The notes under the pieces: generated by a model | What the model was told of the DNA's origin: nothing | The model's database searches: none | The model's input: only the letters and a program-made list of their open reading frames with translations | Part shown: piece by piece, positions 1 through 7,754 of the stretch | Layout: the number at the start of each line of letters is the position of its first letter | Position numbering within the stretch: position 1 is the first letter of the stretch | Assembly: GCA_016714935.1 (NCBI GenBank) | Contig: JADKBU010000048.1 | Span: 1 to 16,628, forward strand | Direction of reading: 5' to 3' | From: Candidatus Accumulibacter propinquus | GTDB lineage: Bacteria > Pseudomonadota > Gammaproteobacteria > Burkholderiales > Rhodocyclaceae | Length of the DNA stretch: 16,628 bases | Program-made: the position numbers and the translations under genes

Positions 1-148
1 CGGTGCAGCTTGCCTGCGGCGCTGTCGTGCAACACATACCACCACGCCTGGCCGCAGCCGCCTGACGCTGGATGCGGGCGTGCGCGCTGATTGCAGCCGT
101 AACGCGGCGACGCCAATGCCGGAGGAAGGCGCTGAAAGGGCCGGCCAT
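1..148 (-). pseudogene. M50-type membrane metallopeptidase, N-terminal fragment, frameshifted and cut by the window edge
   Basis: An ATG at 146-148 (minus strand) opens a short reading frame just downstream of the adaptor pseudogene. All three minus-strand frames are needed to recover a sensible protein. One frame gives VAALRLQ, the next SAHARIQRQ, and the last QAWWYVLHDSAAGKLHR. From memory, this order matches the start of M50-family proteins that sit beside HlyD-type adaptors, where a short basic segment precedes a W/L-Y-V-L-x-D motif. The zinc HExxH site would lie beyond the left edge and cannot be checked. At least two indels in 148 bases make it non-functional as written. In intact loci of this kind the membrane peptidase and the adaptor are thought to form an export or processing unit. 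The family call is from recognition only, so confidence is moderate. Confidence 0.5.
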
Positions 149-168
149 CACCCGTCACCGACTTCGAC

Positions 169-1990
169 CTACGGCAGCGGGTCCAGATGGAGTCGCAACC
201 AGTCGCTCAGGCGGTGCGTGGATCAGGCGTAGCTCTGCTCGCCGGCATTGATCTTGCCGACGCCTTTACGGCGCGGCCGCAACGAGGTCGCCACGGTCGA
301 GCGGGCTGAGCGCGAAAAAACGTTCTTGCCGTCTTCGCTCTCGGCCATCAGAAACGTTGATCACTTCCGGCGGATCGCCGGCGAGCCCCCGGCGCGAAGC
401 ACCAGGCTGCCCTTTCTGGCCGGCGCGAACATCGCGGATGTCGCGGTCCTCGACCTTAAAGGGTCACCCGATAGGCATCGAGCGGCGCAATCTCAGACAG
501 CAGCTTGCCGTGCTCGACCGGCCCGAACCGAGCAGTTGGCTGAGGTCGACCGAGACGGCGATGCCGTCAGACGGCGCGACGATCCGTGCGCGACAGTTTC
601 TCTTCGACAAGCGCCAGTTGCGAGAAGGCCTCGGGCTCTTGCGCCAGCGCGACGTTGGCGGTGCCCGCTCGTGTCTGGCAGGCGCGTCACGGTAGCGGCC
701 TTCATGCACCCGCGCGCTCGGAGAGCCAGCGCTGACGCTCGAGCGAGCAGGTCCCGGTCGTCGAGGGTGGCGAGGAACCTGCCCTCTACGGACGATAAAG
801 CCGGCGCGTACCGGCGCTTCGCGCAGGAAAGCGTCAAACATTGCGACGGCGGCGCGTTGCACCTCGCCTTCGACGTCCGCCCTGGCGCTGACGCGGTAGT
901 CTCAGTCGAGGAAGAAGACCCCGAGCAGCAGCGCAGAATGACGAGCGCCAGCACGACGCGAAAACCCTGGCCGCCGCGGGTCCTGAGATGACGCCACCCG
1001 TCACGGCACTGGTCAACGAGGCGACCGGCGAACCAGCGGTGCAACTCGATGCGGCTTTCGAGCAGCGGTCCAAGCAGGGCGCTCACCGCTTCGAAGCCGC
1101 GGACGTCATCGGCGCTGAACGGCTGGCTCTGTTCGAAGGTCAGCACGCCGATCCCGATGCCTCGACTGACGAGCACGACCGAGCACACGGACCGGTTCGC
1201 GGCGAAGTCGCGATGGGCGATGGCCGTCGCACGGCGGTCTGCGTCGACCGGCGGGAAGGCGACGCTGCACCGCTGATCGAGCGCTTCGTCCATGGCATTT
1301 TCAAGTGCGGCGACGAACTGGCTCTTCTTCTCGAACACGGCCGAGTGCGACAGCGCCAGCAGGCGCGCCCGCCCACCACGGTCGATGCCAAGCGCGACGC
1401 GGTCACAGGCGAAGCGGCTGGCAAGTTCGTTCACCACCGTCATCGCCAGCGCCGGCAGGTGTGCCTGTTCGCTGGCGATGGCCCCGACGTCGAGGGGCGC
1501 TGCGCGCCCGCTGCAAGGTCTGCGCGTCGTCAAGGTGGTGCCGGCGCAGGAGCAGCGTCTGGATCCAGCCGTTCCCCAATGCAGTTGCCTGAGAACGGCC
1601 TGCAACGCTCGTCGTCGCGTTCGGCAACATCGAGCACCACTGCTCCTGCAAGTCTCCGTCGAGTTCGACGGGATAGGCGACGACCACCACCGCGCCGGCC
1701 TGACCCCGTAACACCTTGCCTTGCCGCTCGCTCAGGCATTGTTGTGCAGCCGGCGCGAGATAGCCCACATCGACCGACTCGGCGGGCCAGACCGCCGCCG
1801 GGACAAAGGTGCCACCGCCCTGTTCGAGCAGTAGCAGCGCTGCCTGCACTTCGGAAACCTGCAGGCACTGCACCGACAACCAGCTTGCACAGAAATCAGC
1901 CGCGCTCCGAGCCGAGGCGAAAGCTCCCCAAGCCGCATCGGCGTGCGCATCGGCGGTGCCAGCGCCAGCACCACCTGCGCTGGTCCGTAA
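169..1990 (-). pseudogene. GAF domain plus HlyD-type membrane fusion protein, multiply frameshifted
   Basis: Joining fragments from different minus-strand frames rebuilds one long protein. The N-terminal part (about 1880-1640) contains CLQVSEVQAALLLLEQGGG and VWPAESVDVGYLAPAAQQCL. A GAF-like domain (about 1460-1090) contains LASRFACDRVALG and GIGIGVLTFEQ. A membrane segment lies near 975-930. A periplasmic HlyD/biotinyl-lipoyl part follows, with AGFIVRRGQV, ARIVAPSDGIAVSVDLSQLL and VEDRDIRDVRAGQKG, and then GVGKINAGEQ and LSDWLRLHLDPLP before the stop at 169-171. Frames switch near 1915, 1640, 1610, 1560, 920, 780 and 465, among other places. In-frame TGA codons also occur at 902-904 and 223-225. 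The family role is an adaptor spanning the periplasm for an export pump or peptidase partner, here with a cytoplasmic sensory GAF domain. The original start is not identifiable, so the right boundary is approximate. Confidence 0.7.
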
Positions 1991-2400
1991 GGAGATCCCG
2001 GATTATGGCTCTCGATAGCAAGGCAGAACTTCCCAATCGTCAGGATTCCTGGGCATCAGGCAAAGCCTGTGGCCGGAAAACCACGTCGGCAATAATAAAG
2101 ACAGTCAACAGACCGCCTCCGAAGTCCTCGCCGAACCTGGGTCAGTCGGCAACAAGACGCGTCTCCTTCATTCTGCGGCCCCCAAAGCGAGGTTCTTTTC
2201 CCCGCAAGATCATAGCGGCAGAAATCTCCGACGAAAAGCAAAGTGACACTCGTGTGGCATTGTGGGCCAGCCACCCTCATTTCCTGGCACGCTCCGCAGC
2301 CGCGATGACCACAATCACCTTTTTGGATGAGTCATCAAGTCACCTCAGCGATGCTCCAGTCGCTTGTGGAGTCACGAGCCAAGTAATGGGGAGATAACCA
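1991..2400. other. Gap of about 400 bp without a convincing gene
   Basis: This stretch separates the minus-strand adaptor pseudogene from the plus-strand secreted-protein remnant, so it should have held divergent promoters. A plus-strand frame of 131 codons (2005-2397) begins with ATG ten bases after AAGGAG. Its composition (Arg/Ser/Pro rich, no domain, no hydrophobic core) and its continuity with the antisense frame of the pseudogene make it an unconvincing gene. A minus-strand frame at 2056-2280 is equally featureless. Base composition here looks less GC-rich than in flanking genes, which fits non-coding DNA. I see no clear promoter or terminator. Confidence 0.4.
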
Positions 2401-2416
2401 GTCCAAACGAGGATTC

Positions 2417-2632
2417 TTGGGGTGCGTTCTGTTGCTGACGGCGCTGCTGATCGGCGCTCAAACGCAAGCCGTCACCGTCCAGTACGAATCGACCGACTTA
2501 CCCGACCTCGTCGCTGGCCAGGGCCGCTGGTCATTTCATTACGAGAACAGCGGCAACATCGGTGCGTGCGAGGGCGTCAATCTGCTGAATTCGGCGGACG
2601 GCTACGAGAATGCGCAAACACCGCACCGTTGA
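2417..2632 (+). pseudogene. N-terminal remnant resembling a PEP-CTERM-type secreted protein
   Basis: The frame begins at a TTG with GAGGA a few bases upstream and encodes 71 residues. Residues 1-18 form a signal-peptide-like stretch (CVLLLTALLIGAQTQA) with a plausible cleavage after QTQA. The mature part starts VTVQYESTDLPDLVAGQGRW and continues with WSFHYENSG. From memory, this resembles the beginning of many short PEP-CTERM surface proteins, which read V-T-Y...D-L-x-D-x-x-x-G-x-D-x-W-x-Y-x-Y-x-x-S-G. Those proteins are usually about 200 residues long and end in a PEP motif, a membrane helix and a basic tail. None of that is present, and a TGA ends the frame at 2632. The fragment is therefore a truncated remnant or a very short secreted peptide. 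A start further upstream is blocked by a stop at 2384. Confidence 0.45.
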
Positions 2633-2710
2633 TCGACGAAGGAAGCAATATGCGAATGGGGCCGGCTATCTGCGGTTTCGAGGTTCAGATTGACTGCCGA
2701 CCAGATCGAT

Positions 2711-3564
2711 TCAGCCCGGCACGCCCACGCCGAGCAGGGCCATCGCATCGCTGTCAACGATCGCGATGCCGAGCCGCTTGCAGAAGCGACGCTCCTTGTC
2801 GTTTTTGCCTCGGCGATCAATGCCCAGCCGGCGAAGTCGGCAGCGGCATCATGGATCAGGTCCGAGAAGACCATTCGCTCGGTGTCGCGATTCAGGCGCA
2901 TGCCGAGCAGGAGATAACGCTTGCCGCGACGACGCGCCTTGATGAACGAGGGAACCGCGAAGCCGCCCATCAGTTCGGTAATGTAGTCGACGTAGTCGGC
3001 GTCGGACGCGATGTAACTGGGCTGCGGCAAGGGACAACCCATCGGTTTGAAAAGCACCGGCAAACCGGCATCGGCCTGCTCCGGAGCGATGGCACGGTAA
3101 CTGGCACCATCCGAGACGTGCAGGGTGAAACGATAGTCGGTACCGCCGAGGCGAGCGCAACCGAGGACCAGCAGATGTGGGATCCCGGCATAGGAATCGA
3201 GCAGTTGCGTGTCGCGGTTGATGTCGATCACATACGGCGGCCGGATTTTCGCGAGCCAGTCGTGCACCGCAGCGCGCGTCCAGCGCGCGTGTCGCCGCAG
3301 GTGCTGTCGAGAAAGCGTGTCACTGCGCTGCGGCCGCGCCTTGAGTTCGACGTTCATCGCCGCGCGCGGAAACTCGTACATCAGCTTCGGTGCCATCGGG
3401 CGCCCGCCGTTCATGGCCAGGATCAGTTGCTCACTGGTGGCGGGAATACTTCGACCATCTAGTTCCGAGTGTACGTCGGCAAGCACGCCCGGCCCGAGAT
3501 AAGGAACGATGCTGCCGTCGGCAAGGCCGGACTGCCATTGATCGAAAAGGTCGCTGGGAATCAT
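2711..3564 (-). pseudogene. SIR2-like domain protein of the kind found in nitrogen-fixation gene clusters, frameshifted
   Basis: The start is the ATG at 3562-3564, preceded by CGGAG at about eight bases, and opens with MIPSDLFDQWQSGLADG and VPYLGPGVLAD. Conserved blocks follow: RPMAPKLMYEFPRAAMN, WTRAAVHDWL, YVIDINRDTQLLDSYAG, YIASDADYVDYITELMGGF and GKRYLLLGMRLNRDTERMV. This matches SIR2-like proteins that I recall being encoded among nif genes. Their biochemical role is not established to my knowledge. Residues 75-94 are garbled: shifting one frame there restores GRSAVTRFLDSTCGDTR, so two opposite indels compensate. A second break is at the five-base T run at 2802-2806 (A run in the gene). 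Moving one frame there restores NDKERRFCKRLGIAIVDSDA and a stop at 2711-2713. Without that shift the frame runs on to 2602 with an unrelated tail. Intact length would be about 284 residues. Confidence 0.65.
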
Positions 3565-3943
3565 TGTGCGTACTCCGAGTGGATTCACAAGGTCCACGCA
3601 AGAAATGCGCCTGCCCTGCAGACTCGTGCCTGCGGGGTAGCACCACCCGCAGCCCTTGCCGTTGTCGGCTTTGCGACAAACGCCATCACGCTCTCCTGCC
3701 GGCCTTGCGAGGTGTTGCTGGCCAGCACGGCGAAGGCGACCGGAATGCGTCGGTCGCAGCCGCCGCTGCCGCCGTTCCGGAAATGGGAGACGATGCGGTG
3801 GACAAAAAAATCCGTTGGCCAGGAGCAGGGAAAGGCGTAATCTTGCCTGACGCATCAGCGCAGCCATTCCGGTGGAAGACGGTCATCCAGGACGCGGCTT
3901 CAGGAATGACGGGATCAACTCACCAGAACGACTGGAACCTGCC
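3565..3943. other. Divergent intergenic region between the SIR2-like gene and the phasin gene
   Basis: About 380 bases lie between two divergent starts and must carry both promoters. I see no convincing -35/-10 pair. On the minus strand the SIR2-like frame is open back to 3867. It holds a cysteine cluster (GCGWCYPAG) about 30 residues before the ATG, but the translation has no recognisable domain and shifts character at an A7 run near 3805-3811. A small upstream minus-strand gene broken by an indel cannot be excluded. Confidence 0.3.
3882..3910. repeat. Imperfect inverted repeat upstream of the phasin gene
   Basis: GTCATCC (3882-3888) and GGAATGAC (3903-3910) are reverse complements apart from one bulged base, with a 14-base spacer. 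It lies 34 bases before the phasin ATG. It could be a hairpin in the leader, an operator, or a copy of a dispersed intergenic palindrome. The window alone cannot say which. Confidence 0.3.
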
Positions 3944-4504
3944 ATGCCCCCTTCGCACGATAAAATGATCGACGCCAGTCACCTCGACGCGTTCGCGTCC
4001 CTGGCCAATACCACTCTCGACGGTACGGAGCGTTTGCTGAGCCTTAACCTGCAGGCGGCTCGCTCCTTGCTGTGCGATGCACTGACCCACAGCAAGGCGC
4101 TCAGCGAAGCCAGCGACCTGAACGAGGTGCTGTCGCTCAATGCCGCGCTGAGCCAGCCTTTTCTGGAGAAGACGCTCTGGTATTGGCGCCGCTGCTACGA
4201 AATCTCCGCTGATACGCAGGAACAACTGGTCACCACCGGCGACGCCCAACAGTCCGATTTCAGCCAATCGATGAGCACTTTCCTCGACCGGATGGCCAAG
4301 TCGTCTCCGGTGGGCTCAGAGCTTGCCGCGGTGATGGTGAAGTCGGCTATCGCCGCGACCAGTTCGGCATTCGATGCCGCCCAGCGTGTAGCCGAACCAC
4401 TGGTCGAGATCACCGAAGCCAGTGCCGCGGCGGTGGCTGATGCCACCGCCCGAGCCGCTGGCGCCGCTACTCCCCCAGGCAATTCAGCAAACGCCAACAA
4501 CTGA
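3944..4504 (+). CDS. phaP: Phasin family protein (polyhydroxyalkanoate granule-associated)
   Basis: The protein has 186 residues, the usual phasin length. Phasins coat cytoplasmic polyhydroxyalkanoate granules, controlling their number and size and shielding the polymer surface. The sequence shows the typical all-helical amphipathic pattern of the phasin family: LNLQAARSLLCDALTHSKAL near residues 30-50, then a segment ending in QPFLEKTLWYWRRCYEISAD near residues 70-90. The tail is rich in alanine (EASAAAVADATARAAGAAT), as in many betaproteobacterial phasins. There is no signal peptide. I chose the ATG at 3944 because it gives normal length. Another in-frame ATG at 3965 is possible, and neither has a strong ribosome-binding site. 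The gene stands alone, divergent from the SIR2-like gene and convergent with the PLP enzyme. PHA synthase genes are not in the window. Confidence 0.85.
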   Translation: MPPSHDKMIDASHLDAFASLANTTLDGTERLLSLNLQAARSLLCDALTHSKALSEASDLNEVLSLNAALSQPFLEKTLWYWRRCYEISADTQEQLVTTGDAQQSDFSQSMSTFLDRMAKSSPVGSELAAVMVKSAIAATSSAFDAAQRVAEPLVEITEASAAAVADATARAAGAATPPGNSANANN

Positions 4505-4524
4505 CCGACCGCACGGCTAGTCGG
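4505..4524. terminator. Possible weak shared terminator hairpin between convergent genes
   Basis: CCGAC at 4505-4509 pairs with GTCGG at 4520-4524 around a 10-base loop, exactly between the phasin stop and the stop of the opposing PLP-enzyme gene (4517-4519). No U-run follows on either strand, so it is a poor intrinsic terminator at best. The two genes are only 12 bases apart. Confidence 0.2.
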
Positions 4525-5710
4525 GAAGCCTGCCGAGAGCGTTTTCGAGGTCGCTTCTGAGGTCAGAGACATCCTCGATGCCGACGGACAGGCGAACCAG
4601 TGAATCGCTGATGCCGAGTTGGGCGCGTTGCTCCGGCGGAATCGTCGCGTGTGTCATGATCGCCGGATGTTCGATCAGGCTTTCGACGCCGCCAAGGCTC
4701 TCGGCAAGGGTGATCACTTCGGTCGCTTCGAGGAAGCAACGGGTACCGGCTAGATCGGCAGCGAGTTCGAAAGCAATCATGCCACCGTAGGCGCGCATCT
4801 GCCGTCTGGCCAACTGGTGTTGCGGGTGTGAGGCGAGGCCGGGGTAGATCACGCGGCGCACTCGCGGCTGCCGTTCCAGCCAGGCGGCCAGTTCCTGGGC
4901 ATTTTCACAATGCCGCTGCATGCGCAGATCGAGCGTCTTGACGCCACGCAGTGCCAGGAAGCAGTCGAAAGGTCCGCTGATCGCACCGACGGCATTCTGC
5001 AGAAAGGCGAGCCGCTCGCGCAACGCCGCATTGCGGGCTTCGCCGCTGACGACCGCGACGCCACCGATGACGTCGGAGTGGCCGTTGATGTACTTGGTCG
5101 TCGAGTGCAGGACGATGTCGAATCCAAGTTCCAGCGGGCGCTGGATCCATGGCGTGGCAAAGGTGTTGTCGACCACCGAGATGAGTTCGTGCCGCCGACA
5201 GAAGGCCGCGAGGGCTTCGAGGTCGGCCAGTTTCAGCAGCGGGTTGGTCGGCGTTTCGACAAGCAGCATGCGGGTATCCGGGCGCACGGCAGCGGCCAGC
5301 GTTTCGGCATTGGCGAGGTCGACGAAAGTGGCCGCGAGCCCGGCGGTGCGCCGGCGCACCCCTTCCAGCAGGCGGTAGGTACCACCGTAGAGGTCGTCGC
5401 CGGCGATCACGTGCGCGCCGCTATCAAGCGTTTCCAGGACGGTGGCGATCGCCGCCAGTCCGGAGGCGAATGCGAAGGCCTGCGCCCCGGATTCGAGATC
5501 GGCGATGCAGCGCTCGAAGGCCCAGCGGGTGGGGTTGTGCGAGCGTCCGTAGTCCAGTCCCTTGTGAACACCAGGGCTTTGCTGGACATAGGTCGAAGTG
5601 GCATAGATCGGCGGGATGACGGCGCCGGTGCTGGGGTCGGGCGATTGCCCGGCGTGGATGACCCGGGTGGCAAAGCCATGGCCTTGCCCGGAGCGTGGTT
5701 GGTGGTGCAT
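4517..5710 (-). CDS. Cystathionine gamma-synthase/lyase family PLP enzyme (Cys/Met metabolism)
   Basis: The protein has 397 residues, normal for this fold-type I PLP family of sulfur amino-acid enzymes. Visible landmarks, numbered from the chosen start, are YGRSHNPTR (Tyr54/Arg56, phosphate binding from the neighbouring subunit), FASGLAAI (81-88), DDLYGGTYRL (Tyr108 stacking on the cofactor), VVDNTFATPW (Asp181 contacting the pyridine nitrogen), and LHSTTKYINGHSDVIGG (Lys206, the Schiff-base lysine). LAESLGGVESL and PAIMTHATIP lie near the C-terminus. Sequence alone does not separate cystathionine gamma-synthase, gamma-lyase, beta-lyase or methionine gamma-lyase. The GGVESL...PAIMTHA block fits gamma-lyase or gamma-synthase. 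It is cytoplasmic. The same frame is open upstream to 6205, but that part has no family similarity. Start choice rests on the site at 5718-5725. It follows the CoA-transferase genes on the same strand after 259 nt and may have its own promoter. Confidence 0.9.
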   Translation of the reverse strand: MHHQPRSGQGHGFATRVIHAGQSPDPSTGAVIPPIYATSTYVQQSPGVHKGLDYGRSHNPTRWAFERCIADLESGAQAFAFASGLAAIATVLETLDSGAHVIAGDDLYGGTYRLLEGVRRRTAGLAATFVDLANAETLAAAVRPDTRMLLVETPTNPLLKLADLEALAAFCRRHELISVVDNTFATPWIQRPLELGFDIVLHSTTKYINGHSDVIGGVAVVSGEARNAALRERLAFLQNAVGAISGPFDCFLALRGVKTLDLRMQRHCENAQELAAWLERQPRVRRVIYPGLASHPQHQLARRQMRAYGGMIAFELAADLAGTRCFLEATEVITLAESLGGVESLIEHPAIMTHATIPPEQRAQLGISDSLVRLSVGIEDVSDLRSDLENALGRLPD

Positions 5711-5717
5711 GTGCATG

Positions 5718-5725
5718 CCTTTTCT
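5718..5725 (-). promoter_or_regulatory. Ribosome-binding site deciding the PLP-enzyme start
   Basis: AGAAAAGG on the minus strand lies one base before an ATG at 5716 and seven bases before the next in-frame ATG at 5710. The spacing favours 5710. Both give the same protein apart from an extra Met-His. Confidence 0.5.
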
Positions 5726-5969
5726 GCGATGGGTTGATAGGGGGCGTCGAAGCGGTGCAGCAGGCCCGTAAACAAAGCCGATTGGCGGTGCTGCCGGCGA
5801 CGGGAGAGGCGACCGAGATTTCCCGGAATTGTGACACGACGGTGCCGGGGGCGCGGCCGGATTTCGTCGTGCGGGCCGGGACAGGGAGGATCTCCTGGTC
5901 GGATCAACTCGCCGACCGACGCGGATTCTGGCCGGGAACCGTGCTTCGTCGCCGACACCGCCCAACTTC

Positions 5970-6755
5970 TTACCGGCGCAGCATGCCCGTTTGGTCCACA
6001 CGGCGCAGGGCCGCCAGCTCCTGCAAGGTCGGTTCGGGAACGACACGCAACCCGGCCGACACCTGCAGGTTCCAGCCGGTGTTGGCAAGAATCTCGTCGA
6101 CCCCGGAAAACGGGAAGTAGGCGTCGAGCTGGAATTCGTGCGTCTGAGGGTCGGGCCGCAGGATGCCCAGGGTGGTGATGATTGCCGAAGGGCCGCCGCC
6201 GACAAACCCCACCCGATCCCTGGCGTCGCCGCCGTCGAGATATCCAGGTGAAGAAATGTAGGTGACCCGCTCCACGAAGCGTTTCGGCTCGTGGCTGACC
6301 ATGATCAGGTAGCGCTTGGCACCGCAGGCGATGTCGTTGGCGCCGCCGGCGCCGGTCAGGCGAGTCTTCGGCGGGCGATAGCTTTCGCCGATCGGGCCAT
6401 CCCAGATACCGGTGGTGTTGACGTTGCCGAAGCGATCGACCTGCGCCGCGCCGATGATGCCGACGTCGCAGCGACCGGACGCCACCAGGCAACCGAGGGC
6501 GTCAAGCGCACTGGTGAAACTCACGGCATTGACCGCCAGACGATTGCATTCGATTCCCCAGGGCAGGCCGCCGACGGGCGTTGCGCCATACACCCCGCCT
6601 TCGGTCATCGCCCGCACCCCGGGGGCATGACATGCCTGCGCGAAGTAGCCGGCGAGCATCGACAGGCCAACGCCGAAGATGGCCAGTTCGCCATCGCGAA
6701 TCTCGCGGCCGGTGGCGATGGCCATCATCTCCTGGCGGCTGTAAGCGCTGCTCAT
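5970..6755 (-). CDS. CoA-transferase subunit beta (glutaconate CoA-transferase/IpdB-like)
   Basis: A 261-residue protein of the family I heteromeric CoA-transferases. These move coenzyme A between carboxylic acids; in IpdAB of steroid degraders the pair acts in a ring-cleavage step. Family landmarks include MTEGGVYGATPVGGLPWG near residues 50-67, DVGIIGAAQVDRFGNVN (a D-x-x-x-x-G-A-x-Q-V-D-x-x-G-N-x-N block near 98-114), GGANDIACGAKRYLIMVSHE near 136-155, FVERVTYISSPGYLDGG, and a C-terminal QLDAYFPFSGVDEI. The N-terminus MSSAYSRQEMMAIATGREI is typical. The ATG overlaps the stop of the alpha subunit gene by four bases (ATGA), so the two are translationally coupled and should form one enzyme. 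The substrate is not readable from sequence. No ring-degradation genes are present in the window to support a steroid role. Confidence 0.85.
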   Translation of the reverse strand: MSSAYSRQEMMAIATGREIRDGELAIFGVGLSMLAGYFAQACHAPGVRAMTEGGVYGATPVGGLPWGIECNRLAVNAVSFTSALDALGCLVASGRCDVGIIGAAQVDRFGNVNTTGIWDGPIGESYRPPKTRLTGAGGANDIACGAKRYLIMVSHEPKRFVERVTYISSPGYLDGGDARDRVGFVGGGPSAIITTLGILRPDPQTHEFQLDAYFPFSGVDEILANTGWNLQVSAGLRVVPEPTLQELAALRRVDQTGMLRR

Positions 6756-7741
6756 GCGTCACCTCCCGTACTCAGGGCCTGCGCCTCGGCGTGCGGCAGC
6801 AGCCAGCGCCGGTAGGGGTCAAGCAGGAAGGCAGTCGCCCCGTTCGACAACTCGGCCCGCTTCCCGGTGCCGATGCGTTCGAGGTAGCCATCGAGGTCGG
6901 CGTAGCTATCGACGTAGTCGCGAACGTAGGCGGCCGCGCCCTCCTCGCTGCCGAGGGCCCGGTTCATGTCCTTCATGTGTGCTTCGTCAACGTCGTACAT
7001 GCCCGGCGAAGCCTGCGGCCAGGCGGCGAAGGGCCAGTACACGACGGCCTCGACGATGATGCCGGGGATCCGCACCAGATTTGGATACTGGCGCATGCAG
7101 TCGGTGTGCACCAGGGCATCGGCCAGCAAGACGACCCGCTTCGCCGCCCGCGACAGTTCGAAGCGGCTCCACTCGGTACCGAGCATGATCGCGTTGCCAT
7201 CGCTATCGGCGAGCGTCACGTGGATCGCCGCCAGATCCGGACGCAGCGGCGAGAAAGCGCCGATCTGCCTGCCCGAGAAGGGATCGGTCACCGCCGGTAT
7301 CTTGTTCCGGTTGGGGTGAATGCCCGGCTCGAAAGCGCGCCGGTATTGAAGGTCCGAGCCGATATTGACCGTCGCCGGAACGAAGGGCCAGTTCAGCGCG
7401 CCGCCCAGCAGGCGCAGCGCCATCGCCAGATTGGAGAAGTCCTCAAGGACCAGTCTGCCCTGCTCGATGGCCCGCCGCAGGCCGTTGGCAAAGCCGAAGC
7501 CCTCCAGCCCGCTGAAACCACACTCGGCTCGGGCCACGGCACCGGCCGCAGCGAGCAGGTTGAGTTGCTGGGTGTTGGCGTGAAAGACGGCGTGCAGATC
7601 GCGGCGCTTCTGGCGCAACAGTTCCCGCCCGAAGGCGATGGCATCCGAGCCGACCGGCAGCGCCGCGCCGCTGGCGTACTGCATGCCATCCCAGGTGTAT
7701 CGGCGGACGGCTTCGGCCAGGGTGATCACTTTGGTGGGCAT
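6752..7741 (-). CDS. CoA-transferase subunit alpha (glutaconate CoA-transferase/IpdA-like)
   Basis: A 329-residue partner of the beta subunit. It starts MPTKVITLAEAVRRY at 7741, with an AAGAGAAG purine-rich ribosome-binding site just upstream. An in-frame extension to 7879 would run into the preceding gene and lacks family character. Characteristic segments are an early D-G-M-x-Y-A-S-G-A-A-L-P block, FHANTQQLNLLAAAGAVA, CGFSGLEGFGFA, AFEPGIHPNRNKIPAVTDPF, and SPLRPDLAAIHVTLADSDGN, which is a hallmark of these alpha subunits. The second half holds RIPGIIVEAVVYWPFAAWP and YLERIG. It is only 13 bases downstream of the Sco-like gene and overlaps the beta subunit, so it is probably co-transcribed with the ABC/thioredoxin/Sco genes. 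The enzyme is cytoplasmic. The acyl substrate is unknown. Confidence 0.85.
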   Translation of the reverse strand: MPTKVITLAEAVRRYTWDGMQYASGAALPVGSDAIAFGRELLRQKRRDLHAVFHANTQQLNLLAAAGAVARAECGFSGLEGFGFANGLRRAIEQGRLVLEDFSNLAMALRLLGGALNWPFVPATVNIGSDLQYRRAFEPGIHPNRNKIPAVTDPFSGRQIGAFSPLRPDLAAIHVTLADSDGNAIMLGTEWSRFELSRAAKRVVLLADALVHTDCMRQYPNLVRIPGIIVEAVVYWPFAAWPQASPGMYDVDEAHMKDMNRALGSEEGAAAYVRDYVDSYADLDGYLERIGTGKRAELSNGATAFLLDPYRRWLLPHAEAQALSTGGDA

Positions 7742-7754
7742 GGATCGCTTCTCT

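Noticed and set aside
223..225. UGA at an apparent tryptophan position suggesting UGA recoding
   Set aside because: Intact genes in the window (binding protein, ATPase, CoA-transferase alpha subunit, receptor) use TGA as their normal stop, so the standard code applies and the site is a mutation.
2285..2300. Sigma-54-like promoter (TGGCACG) upstream of the secreted-protein remnant
   Set aside because: The -24 element matches well, but no GC dinucleotide sits at the required spacing for the -12 element, so the promoter is not supported.
2005..2397. Plus-strand 131-codon frame with AAGGAG ten bases before its ATG
   Set aside because: The translation has no domain or hydrophobic core, is rich in Arg/Ser/Pro, and belongs to a longer antisense frame of the adaptor pseudogene. 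The ribosome-binding site is probably a coincidence.
988..2397. Long plus-strand 469-codon frame
   Set aside because: It is antisense to the adaptor pseudogene, whose minus-strand fragments match known domains. The plus-strand translation matches nothing.
2802..2806. Programmed -1 frameshift in the SIR2-like gene
   Set aside because: The five-base A run does not form a proper X-XXY-YYZ slippery heptamer in the zero frame, and no stimulatory structure is evident. A simple indel is more likely.
5717..6205. N-terminal extension of the PLP enzyme (163 extra codons)
   Set aside because: The frame is open only because of high GC. It overlaps the CoA-transferase beta gene, has no family similarity, and a well-placed ribosome-binding site marks the later start.
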